From NCBI RefSeq assembly GCF_021531375.1, contig NZ_JADYTU010000002.1, forward strand, positions 62,001 to 126,000: a DNA stretch of 64,000 nucleotides, given 5' to 3'. Under the pieces are notes generated by a model. That model made no database searches. It was not told the DNA's origin and saw nothing but the letters and a program-made list of their open reading frames with translations. The position numbers were made by a program, and so were the translations under genes. Every line of letters starts with the position of its first letter. Position 1 is the first letter of the stretch. Below are positions 1-10,193 of the stretch, piece after piece. The stretch comes from Pseudoflavonifractor phocaeensis (GTDB lineage: Bacteria > Bacillota > Clostridia > Oscillospirales > Oscillospiraceae).

Positions 1-46
1 ATTGGATTCCCTGATGGATCGACATATAGAATCGAGGTAACATGAT

Positions 47-1312
47 ATGATTCAGAATGAAAAATACAACGTAAAAAGGGTGCTTGCCCTGATCCTGTCT
101 CTCGCCTGCGTGATAGGGATGCTGGCCGGGTGCGGCCGACAGAACACCGGTGAAGGAAAAGCTGACGGAAGCTCCTTGGAAGAACAAACATCCGACACCT
201 GGTATGAAATTGATCAGGAAGCAGGCATTCTGACCGTCCGCCTTCCCGCCGAAAAGGAAGGATTCATTTGGAACTTTACCATCAACGACACCACCCTGTT
301 GGAGCTGGTCACGCTGGAGGACAATGGCGGCACCTTTGTCGCCAGCTTCCGGGCGCTGGGAGACGGCGAGACAGTTGTGTCTTTCTCCTATGCCAGGGAT
401 GATGTGCTGGAGGAAATCCGAGTGCTGAATGTTACCTGTAAGGATGGAAAAGTGGCCGGTGTCTCCAACGCTTCCGTTATGCCCATCAGTGGACAGGATG
501 ATCCGGAAATCACAGACCTTCGAAACAGCAACAGTATCCCCATGATTATGAAGGAACACAGTGCGGTGACCTGCGTTTCCGAGACCTGGGACGGAGAAAA
601 CAACTGGCAGAATAAGACTGTCCGTCAATTCGTCAGTTCCGATGGCCGTCTGTGGTATGACTACGAACAGTACGATGATGCTGACCAGGTCGTATACTGC
701 GAGGCGGGATACATCAACGATGACGTTCCCGGTGCCCTGTATACCTGCGAAAAAGACGGCCTGAAAACGATGACGCTGTGCCCGGCGTCTGAGTATGAAG
801 CCATGGTGTCTGACCGCTGGCTGGCGCGTCAGCCGTATGACTATGAGACCGTGGCGGACAAGACCGACAGCACAGAGTATGGAACCACCACCCTGACCGC
901 CGCCAGGCAGAATGGTCTGACAGGGATCAACAGCGAGGTCATTTACTTTATCGACGATGCGACCGGCCTCATCACCGGCATGGAAGTGACGGAGTACAGC
1001 GCCGAGGACGACAGCGTAGTCTCCGTGACCCGCAGCAATATTCTCTACGATGAACCCCGGCTCATGGAGGAGCAGGCGGCTATGAATATTCTGTTCCCGG
1101 AGGATGCCTGCTATCTGAACGTGGTTATCAATCCCGGAAAAGAGAATTCCGAGGAACAGGCTTTCCAGGTGGATAAGTCCACGGAGGTGGAATTTGATGC
1201 CATGGAGGGCTATCAGCTGTATTTCGATTACGATTGCACCCAGCCCATGGATTGGATTGATGTGGGGCAAAACAAGCTGACTGTCTATATCACGGTTGAT
1301 CCTGCGAAATAA
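47..1312 (+). CDS. Putative lipoprotein of unknown function
   Basis: The 421-residue product starts with a basic stretch, a hydrophobic segment and a lipobox (LAGC, lipidated Cys near residue 29), so it should be exported and anchored to the outer face of the membrane. A GAGGT ribosome site precedes the ATG. The mature part is acidic and rich in Tyr and Asp, with no motif I can assign to a family. The C-terminal 80 residues look like a small beta-rich domain. No operon partner is visible because the window begins just upstream. It probably is host sequence flanking the mobilizable element to its right. The call as a lipoprotein is firm; the function is unknown. Confidence 0.8.
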   Translation: MIQNEKYNVKRVLALILSLACVIGMLAGCGRQNTGEGKADGSSLEEQTSDTWYEIDQEAGILTVRLPAEKEGFIWNFTINDTTLLELVTLEDNGGTFVASFRALGDGETVVSFSYARDDVLEEIRVLNVTCKDGKVAGVSNASVMPISGQDDPEITDLRNSNSIPMIMKEHSAVTCVSETWDGENNWQNKTVRQFVSSDGRLWYDYEQYDDADQVVYCEAGYINDDVPGALYTCEKDGLKTMTLCPASEYEAMVSDRWLARQPYDYETVADKTDSTEYGTTTLTAARQNGLTGINSEVIYFIDDATGLITGMEVTEYSAEDDSVVSVTRSNILYDEPRLMEEQAAMNILFPEDACYLNVVINPGKENSEEQAFQVDKSTEVEFDAMEGYQLYFDYDCTQPMDWIDVGQNKLTVYITVDPAK

Positions 1313-1494
1313 GCGGTCAAGTGATTCTTCTGTGATCGAACACAAACAGATTTTGCAAATCTAACGCCGTAAATGGCATAGGAAAATAACCATGAATCAA
1401 ATACAGACGAACAGTGGGACAGATGGACACTTCTTGTCACTTCGGATATTAAGCCCGCATCGGTGCAGACGACGATAAGTAGCGGTCGATTTTT

Positions 1495-1537
1495 CCATTG
1501 CTAATGGCGCACTTCTATACAGGGGCAAGCCATGTAT
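1495..1537 (-). other. Candidate MOBQ-type oriT
   Basis: Read on the minus strand, an imperfect inverted repeat (ATACATGGC ... GCCCCTGTAT) is followed directly by AGAAGTGCGCC. RSF1010 (IncQ) oriT has the same plan: an inverted repeat, then TAAGTGCG, with the nick before CC. By analogy the nick would fall between 1508 and 1507 on the minus strand. A second small hairpin (CCATT-GCT-AATGG) lies just past it. The MobA/MobL relaxase at 2124 belongs to the family that cuts this type of site, which supports the call. The nick position is inferred by analogy only. Confidence 0.6.
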
Positions 1538-1560
1538 CGTGCGTCCTGCGGAGCGAACAG

Positions 1561-1590
1561 CCCGGACATTCAAGTGTCCGGGCTGTTTTG
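1561..1590 (+). terminator. Hairpin CCCGGACA/TGTCCGGG
   Basis: An 8-bp perfect stem (CCCGGACA ... TGTCCGGG) around a short loop is followed by CTGTTTTG. It would stop transcription entering the element from the left, or could be part of the oriT region structure. Confidence 0.5.
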
Positions 1591-1728
1591 CGTCACTCCG
1601 TTCCGAACAAGGGGCTGCACCCCCTGCGCTGCTTACGCAGCTATCCCAGCGCACTTTGCAGCGGGAGCAATATGCTTTCAGCAGACCGTCCCCGACGCAA
1701 AGTCAGAAAATCCCATACCGTCAGCCAG

Positions 1729-1760
1729 ACCGTCTACTGAAAATGTAGGCGGTCTTTTTT
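1729..1760 (+). terminator. Hairpin with T run before the mob genes
   Basis: ACCGTCTAC and GTAGGCGGT pair around a short A-rich loop and are followed by CTTTTTTC. It is a standard intrinsic terminator shape placed about 45 bases before the first element gene, insulating it from upstream transcription. Confidence 0.6.
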
Positions 1761-1806
1761 CATCCCATCCATCCTATCCACCCCATCAAAAAGGAGGTCA
1801 TGTACC

Positions 1807-2121
1807 ATGTCCAAACAGAAAACCATCCCGGAACTGAAAGCCGAGATCGCTGACAATGAGCGTCAGCTTGCCCAGCTCCGGCACAAACAGCAGCAGCTTG
1901 AAAACCGCCGCAGCTACTATGAGAAAGGCGACCGCAGGAAACGGGCACACAGGCTGATCACCCGTGGGGCCGCTGTGGAGAGTGTAGCACCGTTGGCAAA
2001 GGTGTTGAGCGAAACCGAGTTTTACGCCTTTGCGGAAAAAGCCCTTGCCATCCCGGAGGTCAAGGGCTTGCTCATGGAAGCGGTCAACGAACACAACAAG
2101 AATGAGTTTGGAGGTGATTAA
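1807..2121 (+). CDS. DUF3847 family protein
   Basis: This 104-residue, highly charged protein starts with a coiled-coil-like stretch (roughly residues 5-45), then a short predicted helical tail. I recognise it as the DUF3847 type that regularly sits directly upstream of MobA/MobL relaxases in Tn4451-like and ICE-borne mobilizable elements. It has an AAAGGAGGT ribosome site. Its stop codon overlaps the ribosome site of the relaxase gene, so the two are translated as a pair. The likely role is accessory to mobilization (a MobC-like helper), but this is inferred from position. Confidence 0.8.
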   Translation: MSKQKTIPELKAEIADNERQLAQLRHKQQQLENRRSYYEKGDRRKRAHRLITRGAAVESVAPLAKVLSETEFYAFAEKALAIPEVKGLLMEAVNEHNKNEFGGD

Positions 2122-2123
2122 CT

Positions 2124-3599
2124 ATCGCACTGTATCATTTTCATGTGACCCAGATCAAGCGCAGCGCTGGTCAGTCTGCCGTGGCCGCTGCCGCCTATCG
2201 CTCCGGCGAAAAGCTGCACAGCGAGTATTACGGTGAGGACAGCGACTACACCTGCAAGGGCGGCGTGATCTGTTCGGAAATCCTGCTGCCGCCCCAAGCA
2301 CCGCCCTCTTTCTCTGACCGGGAAACACTCTGGAACGCCGTGGAGAAAGTGGAACGTGGAAAGAGAGCCCAGCTTGCATATAGTTTTGACATTGCCTTGC
2401 AGAACGAGTTTTCCATGGAGGAGAACATTGAGCTTGCAAGGCATTTTTTGTTGGAGCAGTGTGTGAGCCGGGGCATGGTGGCGGACTATGCCATTCATCA
2501 ACCGGATAAGAAGGACGGCGGCATCCAGAACCCGCATTTTCATGTCATGTGTCCCATCCGTCCTATCGAGCCGGACGGAAAATGGGGCAACAAGCAGCGG
2601 CGGGAATATGTGCTGGACGAACAGGGTGAGCGTATCCGGGATGAGGCCGGGAACTATGTGTTCAACGCCGTCCCCACCACCGATTGGGGCAAGCCGGAGA
2701 CATTGGAGTTTTGGCGTGAACAATGGGCGCAACTCTGCAATACCAGATTTGCTGAGAAAGGTTTGGATTGCCGCATCGACCACCGCAGCTATGAGCGTCA
2801 GGGTGTGGAGCAAATACCCACCCAGCACGAGGGGCCGACTGTCCGGGCGATGGAGGCCAAGGGTATCCGTACCAACAAGGGCGATCTCAACCGCTGGATC
2901 AGGAAAACCGACGCCATGTTCCGGGAGGCGAAACAGAAAATTGCCGCTCTGATCGACTGGCTGAAAGAAGTAAAAGCTGAGCTGTCCAAGCCCCAGCCGC
3001 CTACACTGGTGGAGCTGCTGTCCGCCTACTATGAGAACCGCAATAAGGGCGCATACAGCAGCAAGGCCAGGATCGCCAATCTGAAAAAGCTGTCTGAGGC
3101 AGTCAACTATCTGGAATCCAAGCATCTCTACACCGCTGATGATCTGGGCGCAGCCCTGCATACCATACAGGGCAAAATCGACACGCTGAAAAAGTCCGCT
3201 TCCGGGAAACAGGCCCGCATCAAGGAACTGGACGAGCTGCTGCGAATGGCGGACTGCTACAAGGACGGAAAACCCGTTGTCGACAAGCTGAAAACCATCC
3301 GCTTTGAGAAATCCTGCCAGAAGTACAAGGCAGAACATGACAATGCGCTTCGCCTATTCTATATGGCCGAGCGCAAGCTGAAAGGACAAGTGGTGGACGG
3401 CAAGCTGCCCACTGCTGCATGGCGTGCGGAAAAGGCCCGCCTGGAAACAGAGTACAGGGATTTGCAGCAGGAGCTTACACCCCTGTATGCCGACACAAAA
3501 AAGCTCTGGGCCATCCATTACAGCATCTATGAGGTACAGCATGCGCAGGAGCGCCAGAACGCTGCCACACGGCAGAAAAAGCCGGAAATCGAACACTAA
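2124..3599 (+). CDS. MobA/MobL family relaxase
   Basis: This relaxase would nick the oriT and lead strand transfer. The product carries the family N-terminus ALYHFHVTQIKRS, the AAAAYRSGE motif, and the metal-binding HFHV and PHFH motifs, followed by a long helical C-terminal part. The usual family start (M)ALYHFHVTQ falls on an ATC codon at 2124, nine bases after a perfect GGAGG. The first standard start is GTG at 2145, which would cut off the conserved strand including the first His motif. I therefore place the start at the ATC. The next gene follows after 26 bases. Function is secure; the non-canonical start is an inference. Confidence 0.88.
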   Translation: MALYHFHVTQIKRSAGQSAVAAAAYRSGEKLHSEYYGEDSDYTCKGGVICSEILLPPQAPPSFSDRETLWNAVEKVERGKRAQLAYSFDIALQNEFSMEENIELARHFLLEQCVSRGMVADYAIHQPDKKDGGIQNPHFHVMCPIRPIEPDGKWGNKQRREYVLDEQGERIRDEAGNYVFNAVPTTDWGKPETLEFWREQWAQLCNTRFAEKGLDCRIDHRSYERQGVEQIPTQHEGPTVRAMEAKGIRTNKGDLNRWIRKTDAMFREAKQKIAALIDWLKEVKAELSKPQPPTLVELLSAYYENRNKGAYSSKARIANLKKLSEAVNYLESKHLYTADDLGAALHTIQGKIDTLKKSASGKQARIKELDELLRMADCYKDGKPVVDKLKTIRFEKSCQKYKAEHDNALRLFYMAERKLKGQVVDGKLPTAAWRAEKARLETEYRDLQQELTPLYADTKKLWAIHYSIYEVQHAQERQNAATRQKKPEIEH

Positions 3600-3625
3600 T
3601 TCTTACACAAAATCAGGAGGTACTT

Positions 3626-5634
<2,009 letters not shown>

Positions 5635-5781
5635 CCGAAGTCACGCCGCACCCCTTGAAAACTCAAGGTTTTCACCATTTTTCATTTTACTGTTTTACGA
5701 CCACCCGGCTAAAGCGGATTCTTTTTCCCTTTCTGTACGGAGAAGAGATCGGGCGTGAAGGATAGAAGGCCGCGCGGCCCT

Positions 5782-8058
5782 TTATCCACCTGGGGTATCG
5801 TCGATTTTCACCATGGATCTGCGCAGATACTCCGCGGTGATTGTCTGTCCGTGGTCTATCATTTCCCGGGGCGTTCCGGCAAAGACGATCTCGCCGCCCT
5901 GGGTGCCGCCGTCCGGGCCGACGTCGATGAGATAGTCTGCCTGCTTCATCACATCCAGGTTGTGCTCAATGACGATGACGGTGTTGCCGCGCGTCACAAA
6001 GCCGTCCAGCAGCGCCATAATGTTCTTCACATCCGAGGCGTGCAGGCCGGTGGTGGGCTCGTCCAGCACATAGATGTTGCCCTTCTGGTCCAGATATTTT
6101 GCCAGCTTCACCCGCTGCCGCTCGCCGCCGGACAAGGTGGACAGCGGCTGCCCCAGCGACAGATAAGGCAGTCCCACCTCGATCATGGCCCGAAGAGCCT
6201 TGCTGATTTTCCGGTTTTCCCGGAAAAACTCATAGGCGTCCTCGGCGGACATAGCCAGGATCTCCACAATGTTCTTGCCGTGATACCGGAAGGACAGGGC
6301 CTGTTCGCTGTACCGCTTGCCGTCGCAGGCTTCGCAGACTGTGGTCACCGGGTCCATAAAGACCAGTTCCGTCACAATGGCGCCCCTGCCCTTGCACACC
6401 GGGCAGGCTCCCTTGCTGTTAAAGGAGAACAGAGCGGCGTCCACCCCGTTTTCCGCCCCCATGACCTTGCGGATCTCGTCGAAGAACCCCAGGAAAGTGG
6501 CGGGCGTGGAACGTCCGGTGGCCGTCACCGGGGACTGATCCACCAGTACCACCCGGTCCTCATATTGCTTGGCAAACACGTCCCGGATAAGCGAGCTTTT
6601 GCCGGAACCGGCCACGCCGGTGACCACCGTGAGCACGCCCAGCGGAATGTCCACCGACACGTTTTTCAGATTGTGAATCCGGGCGTTCCGAATGGGAAGA
6701 AATTCCCTGGGTGTTCTGGGGTGGGCTTTCACGGGGATCTTCTCCCCCATGGCTTTCCCCGTCAGGGTGCCGGAGCGGAGCAGCGCCTGGTAGCTGCCCT
6801 GGAACAGTATTTGTCCGCCGTTTTTACCCGCCAGAGGGCCTACGTCAATCACCTCGTCGGCAATGGAGATCACGTCCTTGTCGTGCTCCACCACCAAGAC
6901 GGTGTTGCCCCTGTCCCGGAGGTCCCGCAGCAGTTTGGTCATGCGGAAAACATCTCTGGGATGCATACCGGTGCTGGGTTCATCAAAGATGTAAGTCATC
7001 CCGGTGAGGGAACTGCCCATATAGCGCACCAGCTTCAGCCGCTGGGCCTCGCCGCCGGAAAGAGAGGCGGACTCCCGGTTCATGGAGAGATAGGGCAGAC
7101 CGATGTCGATCATCCGGGTCAGAGATGCCACCAGAGCGTCCACGATGGTTTGCGCCCGGGGGTCGTCGATGGTTTTCAGAACGCTGACCAGCTGGGTAAA
7201 CTCCATTTCGCACATCTGGTCGATGCTGTATCCCGCCACCTTGCAAGACAGGGCGGCGGCGTTCAGCCGCTTGCCCTTGCAGACGGGGCAGGGCCGCTCC
7301 TCCACCAGATACATCAGCCGCTTCACCGAGGCTTCCTTCAGGTTGGACGTGTCCCGGTTGATGAGCATCCGGTGGAGGTAGTGGGACACGCCGTCCACCT
7401 TTTTGTGGAGCCGGGGACCGTCAGGGGTGTCCGCGCCGTAGAGCAGGCGGTTCCGCTCCGTCTCGGTGAAATCCTTCCACTTCTTATCTAGGGGGAAAAT
7501 GCCCGCCTCGGCGTACTGTTTCCAGTACCAATTGCCCACATGGAAGGCGGGTAGATCCGCCATCCCCTCGTTCCATGTCTTTTCGGGATCAATGCGGCCC
7601 TCAATGTCGATGGTCATTACCTTGCCAATACCGGAGCACTCCGGGCACATGCCGTTGGGGTCATTGAAGGAGAAGTAGGAGGCGGTGCCCACATAGGGCG
7701 TTCCAATGCGGGAATAGAGCAGCCGCAGGGCGGCGTACAGGTCGCTGATGGTGCCAACCGTGGACCGGGCGTTGCCTCCCAGGCGGCTCTGGTCCACGAT
7801 GACCGAGGCGGACAGGTTGTCGATGCGCTCCACCCTAGGCTTTTCGTACTTGGGCAGCCGCCCCCGCATGAAGGCGGTGTAGGTCTCGTTCATCTGCCGC
7901 TGGCTCTCGGCGGCGATGGTGTCGAATACGATGCTGGATTTGCCTGAGCCGGAGACACCGGTGAATACCACAATCTTTCCTTTGGGGATCTCGAGAGATA
8001 CATTTTTCAGGTTGTTCTGCTTCAGACCCTGAATGATGATTTTGTCCTGTCCTGCCAT
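5782..8058 (-). CDS. UvrA-like ABC-F-type ATPase (UvrA2/DrrC class)
   Basis: The product has two UvrA-style ABC modules. Walker A motifs are GVSGSGKSS near residue 33 and GVAGSGKSS in the second half, each with its signature ([16 protein letters not shown]). Zinc-finger Cys pairs ([22 protein letters not shown] ... CEAC) are present. At 758 residues it is about 190 shorter than UvrA proper, as expected for the UvrA2/DrrC class linked to resistance to DNA-binding drugs rather than general excision repair. ATG 8058 is preferred over the TTG one codon upstream because AGGAGGAG is well spaced. No uvrB or uvrC is near. Confidence 0.85.
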   Translation of the reverse strand: MAGQDKIIIQGLKQNNLKNVSLEIPKGKIVVFTGVSGSGKSSIVFDTIAAESQRQMNETYTAFMRGRLPKYEKPRVERIDNLSASVIVDQSRLGGNARSTVGTISDLYAALRLLYSRIGTPYVGTASYFSFNDPNGMCPECSGIGKVMTIDIEGRIDPEKTWNEGMADLPAFHVGNWYWKQYAEAGIFPLDKKWKDFTETERNRLLYGADTPDGPRLHKKVDGVSHYLHRMLINRDTSNLKEASVKRLMYLVEERPCPVCKGKRLNAAALSCKVAGYSIDQMCEMEFTQLVSVLKTIDDPRAQTIVDALVASLTRMIDIGLPYLSMNRESASLSGGEAQRLKLVRYMGSSLTGMTYIFDEPSTGMHPRDVFRMTKLLRDLRDRGNTVLVVEHDKDVISIADEVIDVGPLAGKNGGQILFQGSYQALLRSGTLTGKAMGEKIPVKAHPRTPREFLPIRNARIHNLKNVSVDIPLGVLTVVTGVAGSGKSSLIRDVFAKQYEDRVVLVDQSPVTATGRSTPATFLGFFDEIRKVMGAENGVDAALFSFNSKGACPVCKGRGAIVTELVFMDPVTTVCEACDGKRYSEQALSFRYHGKNIVEILAMSAEDAYEFFRENRKISKALRAMIEVGLPYLSLGQPLSTLSGGERQRVKLAKYLDQKGNIYVLDEPTTGLHASDVKNIMALLDGFVTRGNTVIVIEHNLDVMKQADYLIDVGPDGGTQGGEIVFAGTPREMIDHGQTITAEYLRRSMVKIDDTPGG

Positions 8059-8061
8059 CAA

Positions 8062-8285
8062 GCTCTCCTCCTGAATCCGTTTTCTCTTACTGATTATACC
8101 GGCGCGGGGAATGGATTTCTCGACTTTCCTTGCCGTGTATCCTCAGACGGTGACGCGCCGCAAAAAATACCACGCCGCTCCTCCGTGGGAAAGGGCGCAC
8201 TACCTGCCGGGGCGTATACCTAGTCTGAGCGCGTTGTGCCCGGCATTGCGTGCAGTCCTGTATTGCTGCAGTTTGTAATAAGTAC
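8062..8285. other. Intergenic gap, nothing recognised
   Basis: These 224 bases lie between the ICMT-like gene stop and the UvrA-like gene start, both on the minus strand. I see neither an ORF with a ribosome site nor a strong terminator. Confidence 0.4.
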
Positions 8286-8951
8286 TCACCAGAGACAGGG
8301 GATCAGCCGGTATTTTACTTTTTGCTGATACGCCCGGTAACCCGCGAGTCCTTCTTTGAGGATCGCCTCTTCGTTTCGGATGCGCAGGACGATGACTGCC
8401 GGGTAGGGCAGGAGCACGGCGAAGGAGATCCACGAGCCCAGCACCAGCGGCATCGACAGGTACAGCAGGATGGCGGCGGTGTACATGGGGTGGCGGACGA
8501 TGCCGTACAGCCCGGTGTCAATGACCTTCTGCCCCTCCTGAATCTCCACCGTACGGGAGAGGTAAGCGTTTTCCCGCATGACCTCGGCGTACAGGCCATA
8601 GGAGACCAGCAGCAGTCCCGAGGATGCGACGACCAGGGAATGAGGCACCGTCGTCCAGCCGAACCGAAAATCCAGTCCGGCCGCAAGGAAGGCCGCCACA
8701 AATAAAAACGCGGAAAGGGCGACGACGCGTTTCTGTTCAGGCTGCTTTTCCCTGCTGTTGAGCCGCTTCTTCAGCAGTTCCGGCGCTTTGCAGAAAAGAA
8801 TGATCCCGAAGACCGCCATGGGGAGAAAAAGATGAACCATTAATCGCCATCCATTTGGATAAAAGATCGTTCCGGCCGCCGGGAACAACAGCAGGCCCAC
8901 CAGCACCACGCCGGCAAGATATTTGGTCAAAGCATTCAGCATCAGTTTCAT
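8286..8951 (-). CDS. Isoprenylcysteine methyltransferase-like membrane protein
   Basis: The 221-residue product has about five hydrophobic segments. Its C-terminal half has the ICMT/PEMT-family signature GLYGIVRHPMYTAAILLYL, then R-x-RNEE and a YRAYQQKVKYRLIP ending. The family uses S-adenosylmethionine at the membrane, and in bacteria the substrate is usually unknown. A GGAGGG ribosome site precedes the ATG. It is co-directional with the UvrA-like gene but 220 bases away, so co-transcription is uncertain. Family assignment is good; the substrate cannot be told. Confidence 0.8.
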   Translation of the reverse strand: MKLMLNALTKYLAGVVLVGLLLFPAAGTIFYPNGWRLMVHLFLPMAVFGIILFCKAPELLKKRLNSREKQPEQKRVVALSAFLFVAAFLAAGLDFRFGWTTVPHSLVVASSGLLLVSYGLYAEVMRENAYLSRTVEIQEGQKVIDTGLYGIVRHPMYTAAILLYLSMPLVLGSWISFAVLLPYPAVIVLRIRNEEAILKEGLAGYRAYQQKVKYRLIPCLW

Positions 8952-9254
8952 GGCCGTGTGCCCTCCATTTCTCAGTATATATCATATTATAGTTCAGGTT
9001 CCCTTTGGCCGATAGGCAGATTTTGCAGGGAAAGGTGTCAATTTTATAGATGTGATACGGTGCGGTACGTTGAAAGAGGCAGAACCGACCTGTTTTTTTG
9101 AGCGGCGATTGGTGCCCGGGCCCGAATGTCCGGCATTGGGCGATCCGCGCCGGATGCGAATTTTGCCGCGTCTGCAAAAAACATCCGGAGGTCCTCGACG
9201 ACTTTACCATTCCGTGCTATACTGGTAAAACTACTACAGTAACGGAGAAGCCGC
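8952..9254. other. Intergenic region upstream of island
   Basis: About 300 bases between the ICMT-like gene and the interrupted phosphatase start. I see only the promoter listed separately (9195-9223); the ORFs here lack ribosome sites. Confidence 0.45.
9195..9223 (+). promoter_or_regulatory. Original promoter of the interrupted phosphatase gene
   Basis: TCGACG (-35-like), a 17-base spacer and TATACT (-10) precede a GGAGAAG ribosome site and the truncated MKKILFICHG reading frame. It now drives a 14-codon stub and reads into the island. Confidence 0.5.
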
Positions 9255-9299
9255 ATGAAGAAGATACTTTTTATTTGCCACGGCATGGTATTAACCTGA
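9255..9299 (+). pseudogene. 5' stub of low-molecular-weight phosphatase gene
   Basis: ATG at 9255 begins M-K-K-I-L-F-I-C-H-G, matching the first ten residues of the intact phosphatase at 26266 except I7 for V7. It then runs into unrelated codons and stops at 9297. It keeps its own ribosome site and promoter. It is the chromosomal 5' end left behind by insertion of the 17 kb island, whose right end supplies a new 5' end to the gene body. Confidence 0.8.
9261..9285 (+). repeat. Left attachment site (attL core)
   Basis: Twenty-five bases match 26272-26296 at 23 positions: AAGATACTTTT, then TA here (CG at the right end), then TTTGCCACGGCA. Strand exchange must occur inside one of the two identical arms, 11 or 12 bases long. 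The site lies in codons 3-11 of the phosphatase gene, over the catalytic P-loop. Confidence 0.8.
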
Positions 9300-9349
9300 G
9301 CCCGGAAACCCTTGATATATCAAGCTTTTTTCGATTTTGACCACCTGAT

Positions 9350-9370
9350 TTTACGACACTTTTACGACAC
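9350..9370 (+). repeat. Left TTTACGACAC tandem pair (integrase arm site)
   Basis: Two TTTACGACAC units separated by one base form a 21-base sequence identical, in the same orientation, to 26110-26130. A further GTCGTAAAA lies inverted at 9394-9402. Tn916-type integrases bind short arm repeats near the element ends, and this is the best candidate. Confidence 0.6.
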
Positions 9371-9415
9371 AAAAGCCGGGCTATGATGGAATTTGTCGTA
9401 AAAGGAGCAAAAAGC

Positions 9416-9796
9416 ATGCGAAAAATAATGATTGAAAACGGCTTGGAATACACTCTCGTCGGGGACTATTTTCTGCCCAATCTGGCTCTGCCCGAAGAGC
9501 ATCGGCCCATCGGGAAATGGGGCAGACTGCACCGGGAGTATCTGAAACAGGAGCACCCGATCCTGTTTGAAAGATTGATCCTCAATGGTCGACTCTGGAC
9601 ATATCTGGCGGACCTGAACGAGCAGGCACAGGAGCGTATACTCCTGATCACAGAGCAGATGAAGGCATCTGAGGGCGTAACAGAGGATTTGAAAGCATCT
9701 GACCCGATGGCTTGGGTTGGAGCCATGAACAGCATCCGTAACCGTGCGGAGGAAATTGTCCTCCACGAACTGATCTACGAGGAGGTTGCGGCATGA
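9416..9796 (+). CDS. TnpV family transposon-encoded protein
   Basis: This 126-residue protein matches the pattern of TnpV proteins of Tn4451-like and other clostridial elements: GDYFLPNLALPEEHRPIGKWGRLHREYLK, then LADLNEQAQE, then a C-terminal NSIRNRAEEIVLHELIYE. The function of TnpV is not established. ATG 9416 is chosen because AAAGGAG sits seven bases upstream; an upstream in-frame ATG has no ribosome site. It overlaps the next gene by four bases (ATGA), indicating coupled translation. It lies immediately inside the left end of the island. Confidence 0.8.
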   Translation: MRKIMIENGLEYTLVGDYFLPNLALPEEHRPIGKWGRLHREYLKQEHPILFERLILNGRLWTYLADLNEQAQERILLITEQMKASEGVTEDLKASDPMAWVGAMNSIRNRAEEIVLHELIYEEVAA

Positions 9797-10056
9797 GAAT
9801 CCTTGAAGAGTTTTGGTACGGCAATATCGAGCCGACAGAGTACGATACCTCTTCCTGCAAGGAATATCAGAAACTGCAGGAGCTGATCTGCAGGAACGAA
9901 GAAAAGCTCTGCGCCACCATGACGGATGAGCAGAAAGAGTTGTTTGAGAAGTACACGGATTGTGTACATGAGTCACAAACCATCACCGACTGTTTGATCT
10001 TCCAGAACAGCTTCAAGCTGGGGGTCAGAATGATGCTGGAAGTCATGGATGAATAA
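9793..10056 (+). CDS. DUF6809-like small protein
   Basis: The 87-residue acidic, helical protein (MRILEEFWYGNIEP ... QNSFKLGVRMMLEVMDE) resembles the DUF6809 proteins that commonly follow TnpV in Firmicutes elements. It has no catalytic motif. Translation is coupled to TnpV through the ATGA overlap. Function is unknown. Confidence 0.7.
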   Translation: MRILEEFWYGNIEPTEYDTSSCKEYQKLQELICRNEEKLCATMTDEQKELFEKYTDCVHESQTITDCLIFQNSFKLGVRMMLEVMDE

Positions 10057-10156
10057 CTGAACATATAGCGCTTTTTTGTTTTATCCGAGAAAAAGTGACG
10101 ATAAGAGTAGCGATACAAACGAAATCAAAAACCCGAAAATGCGATCTTAGTATTTT

Positions 10157-10193
10157 ATAATTTGCATTATGAGAAGTTCGCCGACGGCAGCGT
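10157..10193. repeat. 37-bp inverted repeat, left copy (TRD1 boundary)
   Basis: This 37-base stretch is identical to the reverse complement of 14435-14471 and encodes the same hsdS segment (LHYEKFADGS). It contains the ATTATGAGAAG core at 10166-10176. Beyond it the two copies stay similar for another 60 bases and then diverge into different target recognition domains. Confidence 0.9.

Larger units (their letters stand above)
1313..1806. other. Non-coding left end of mobilizable element
   Basis: No credible gene lies in these 494 bases; the short ORFs here overlap each other and lack ribosome sites. The stretch contains the oriT candidate (about 1495-1537), a terminator-like hairpin at 1561-1590 and a second hairpin ending in a T run at 1729-1760. 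The left boundary of the mobilizable element must lie here, between the lipoprotein stop and the oriT, but I could not identify matching attachment repeats at both ends. Confidence 0.55.

Noticed and set aside
1498-1837. Overlapping short ORFs between the lipoprotein and DUF3847 genes
   Set aside because: They cross the oriT and two hairpins, lack ribosome sites, and one runs antisense to the DUF3847 gene.
2118-3338. 406-codon frame antisense to the relaxase
   Set aside because: Shadow of the relaxase gene; no ribosome site or motif.
5755-7491. 578-codon open frame antisense to the UvrA-like gene
   Set aside because: Antisense shadow with His/Gln-rich sequence and no domain; the UvrA-like frame is clearly coding.
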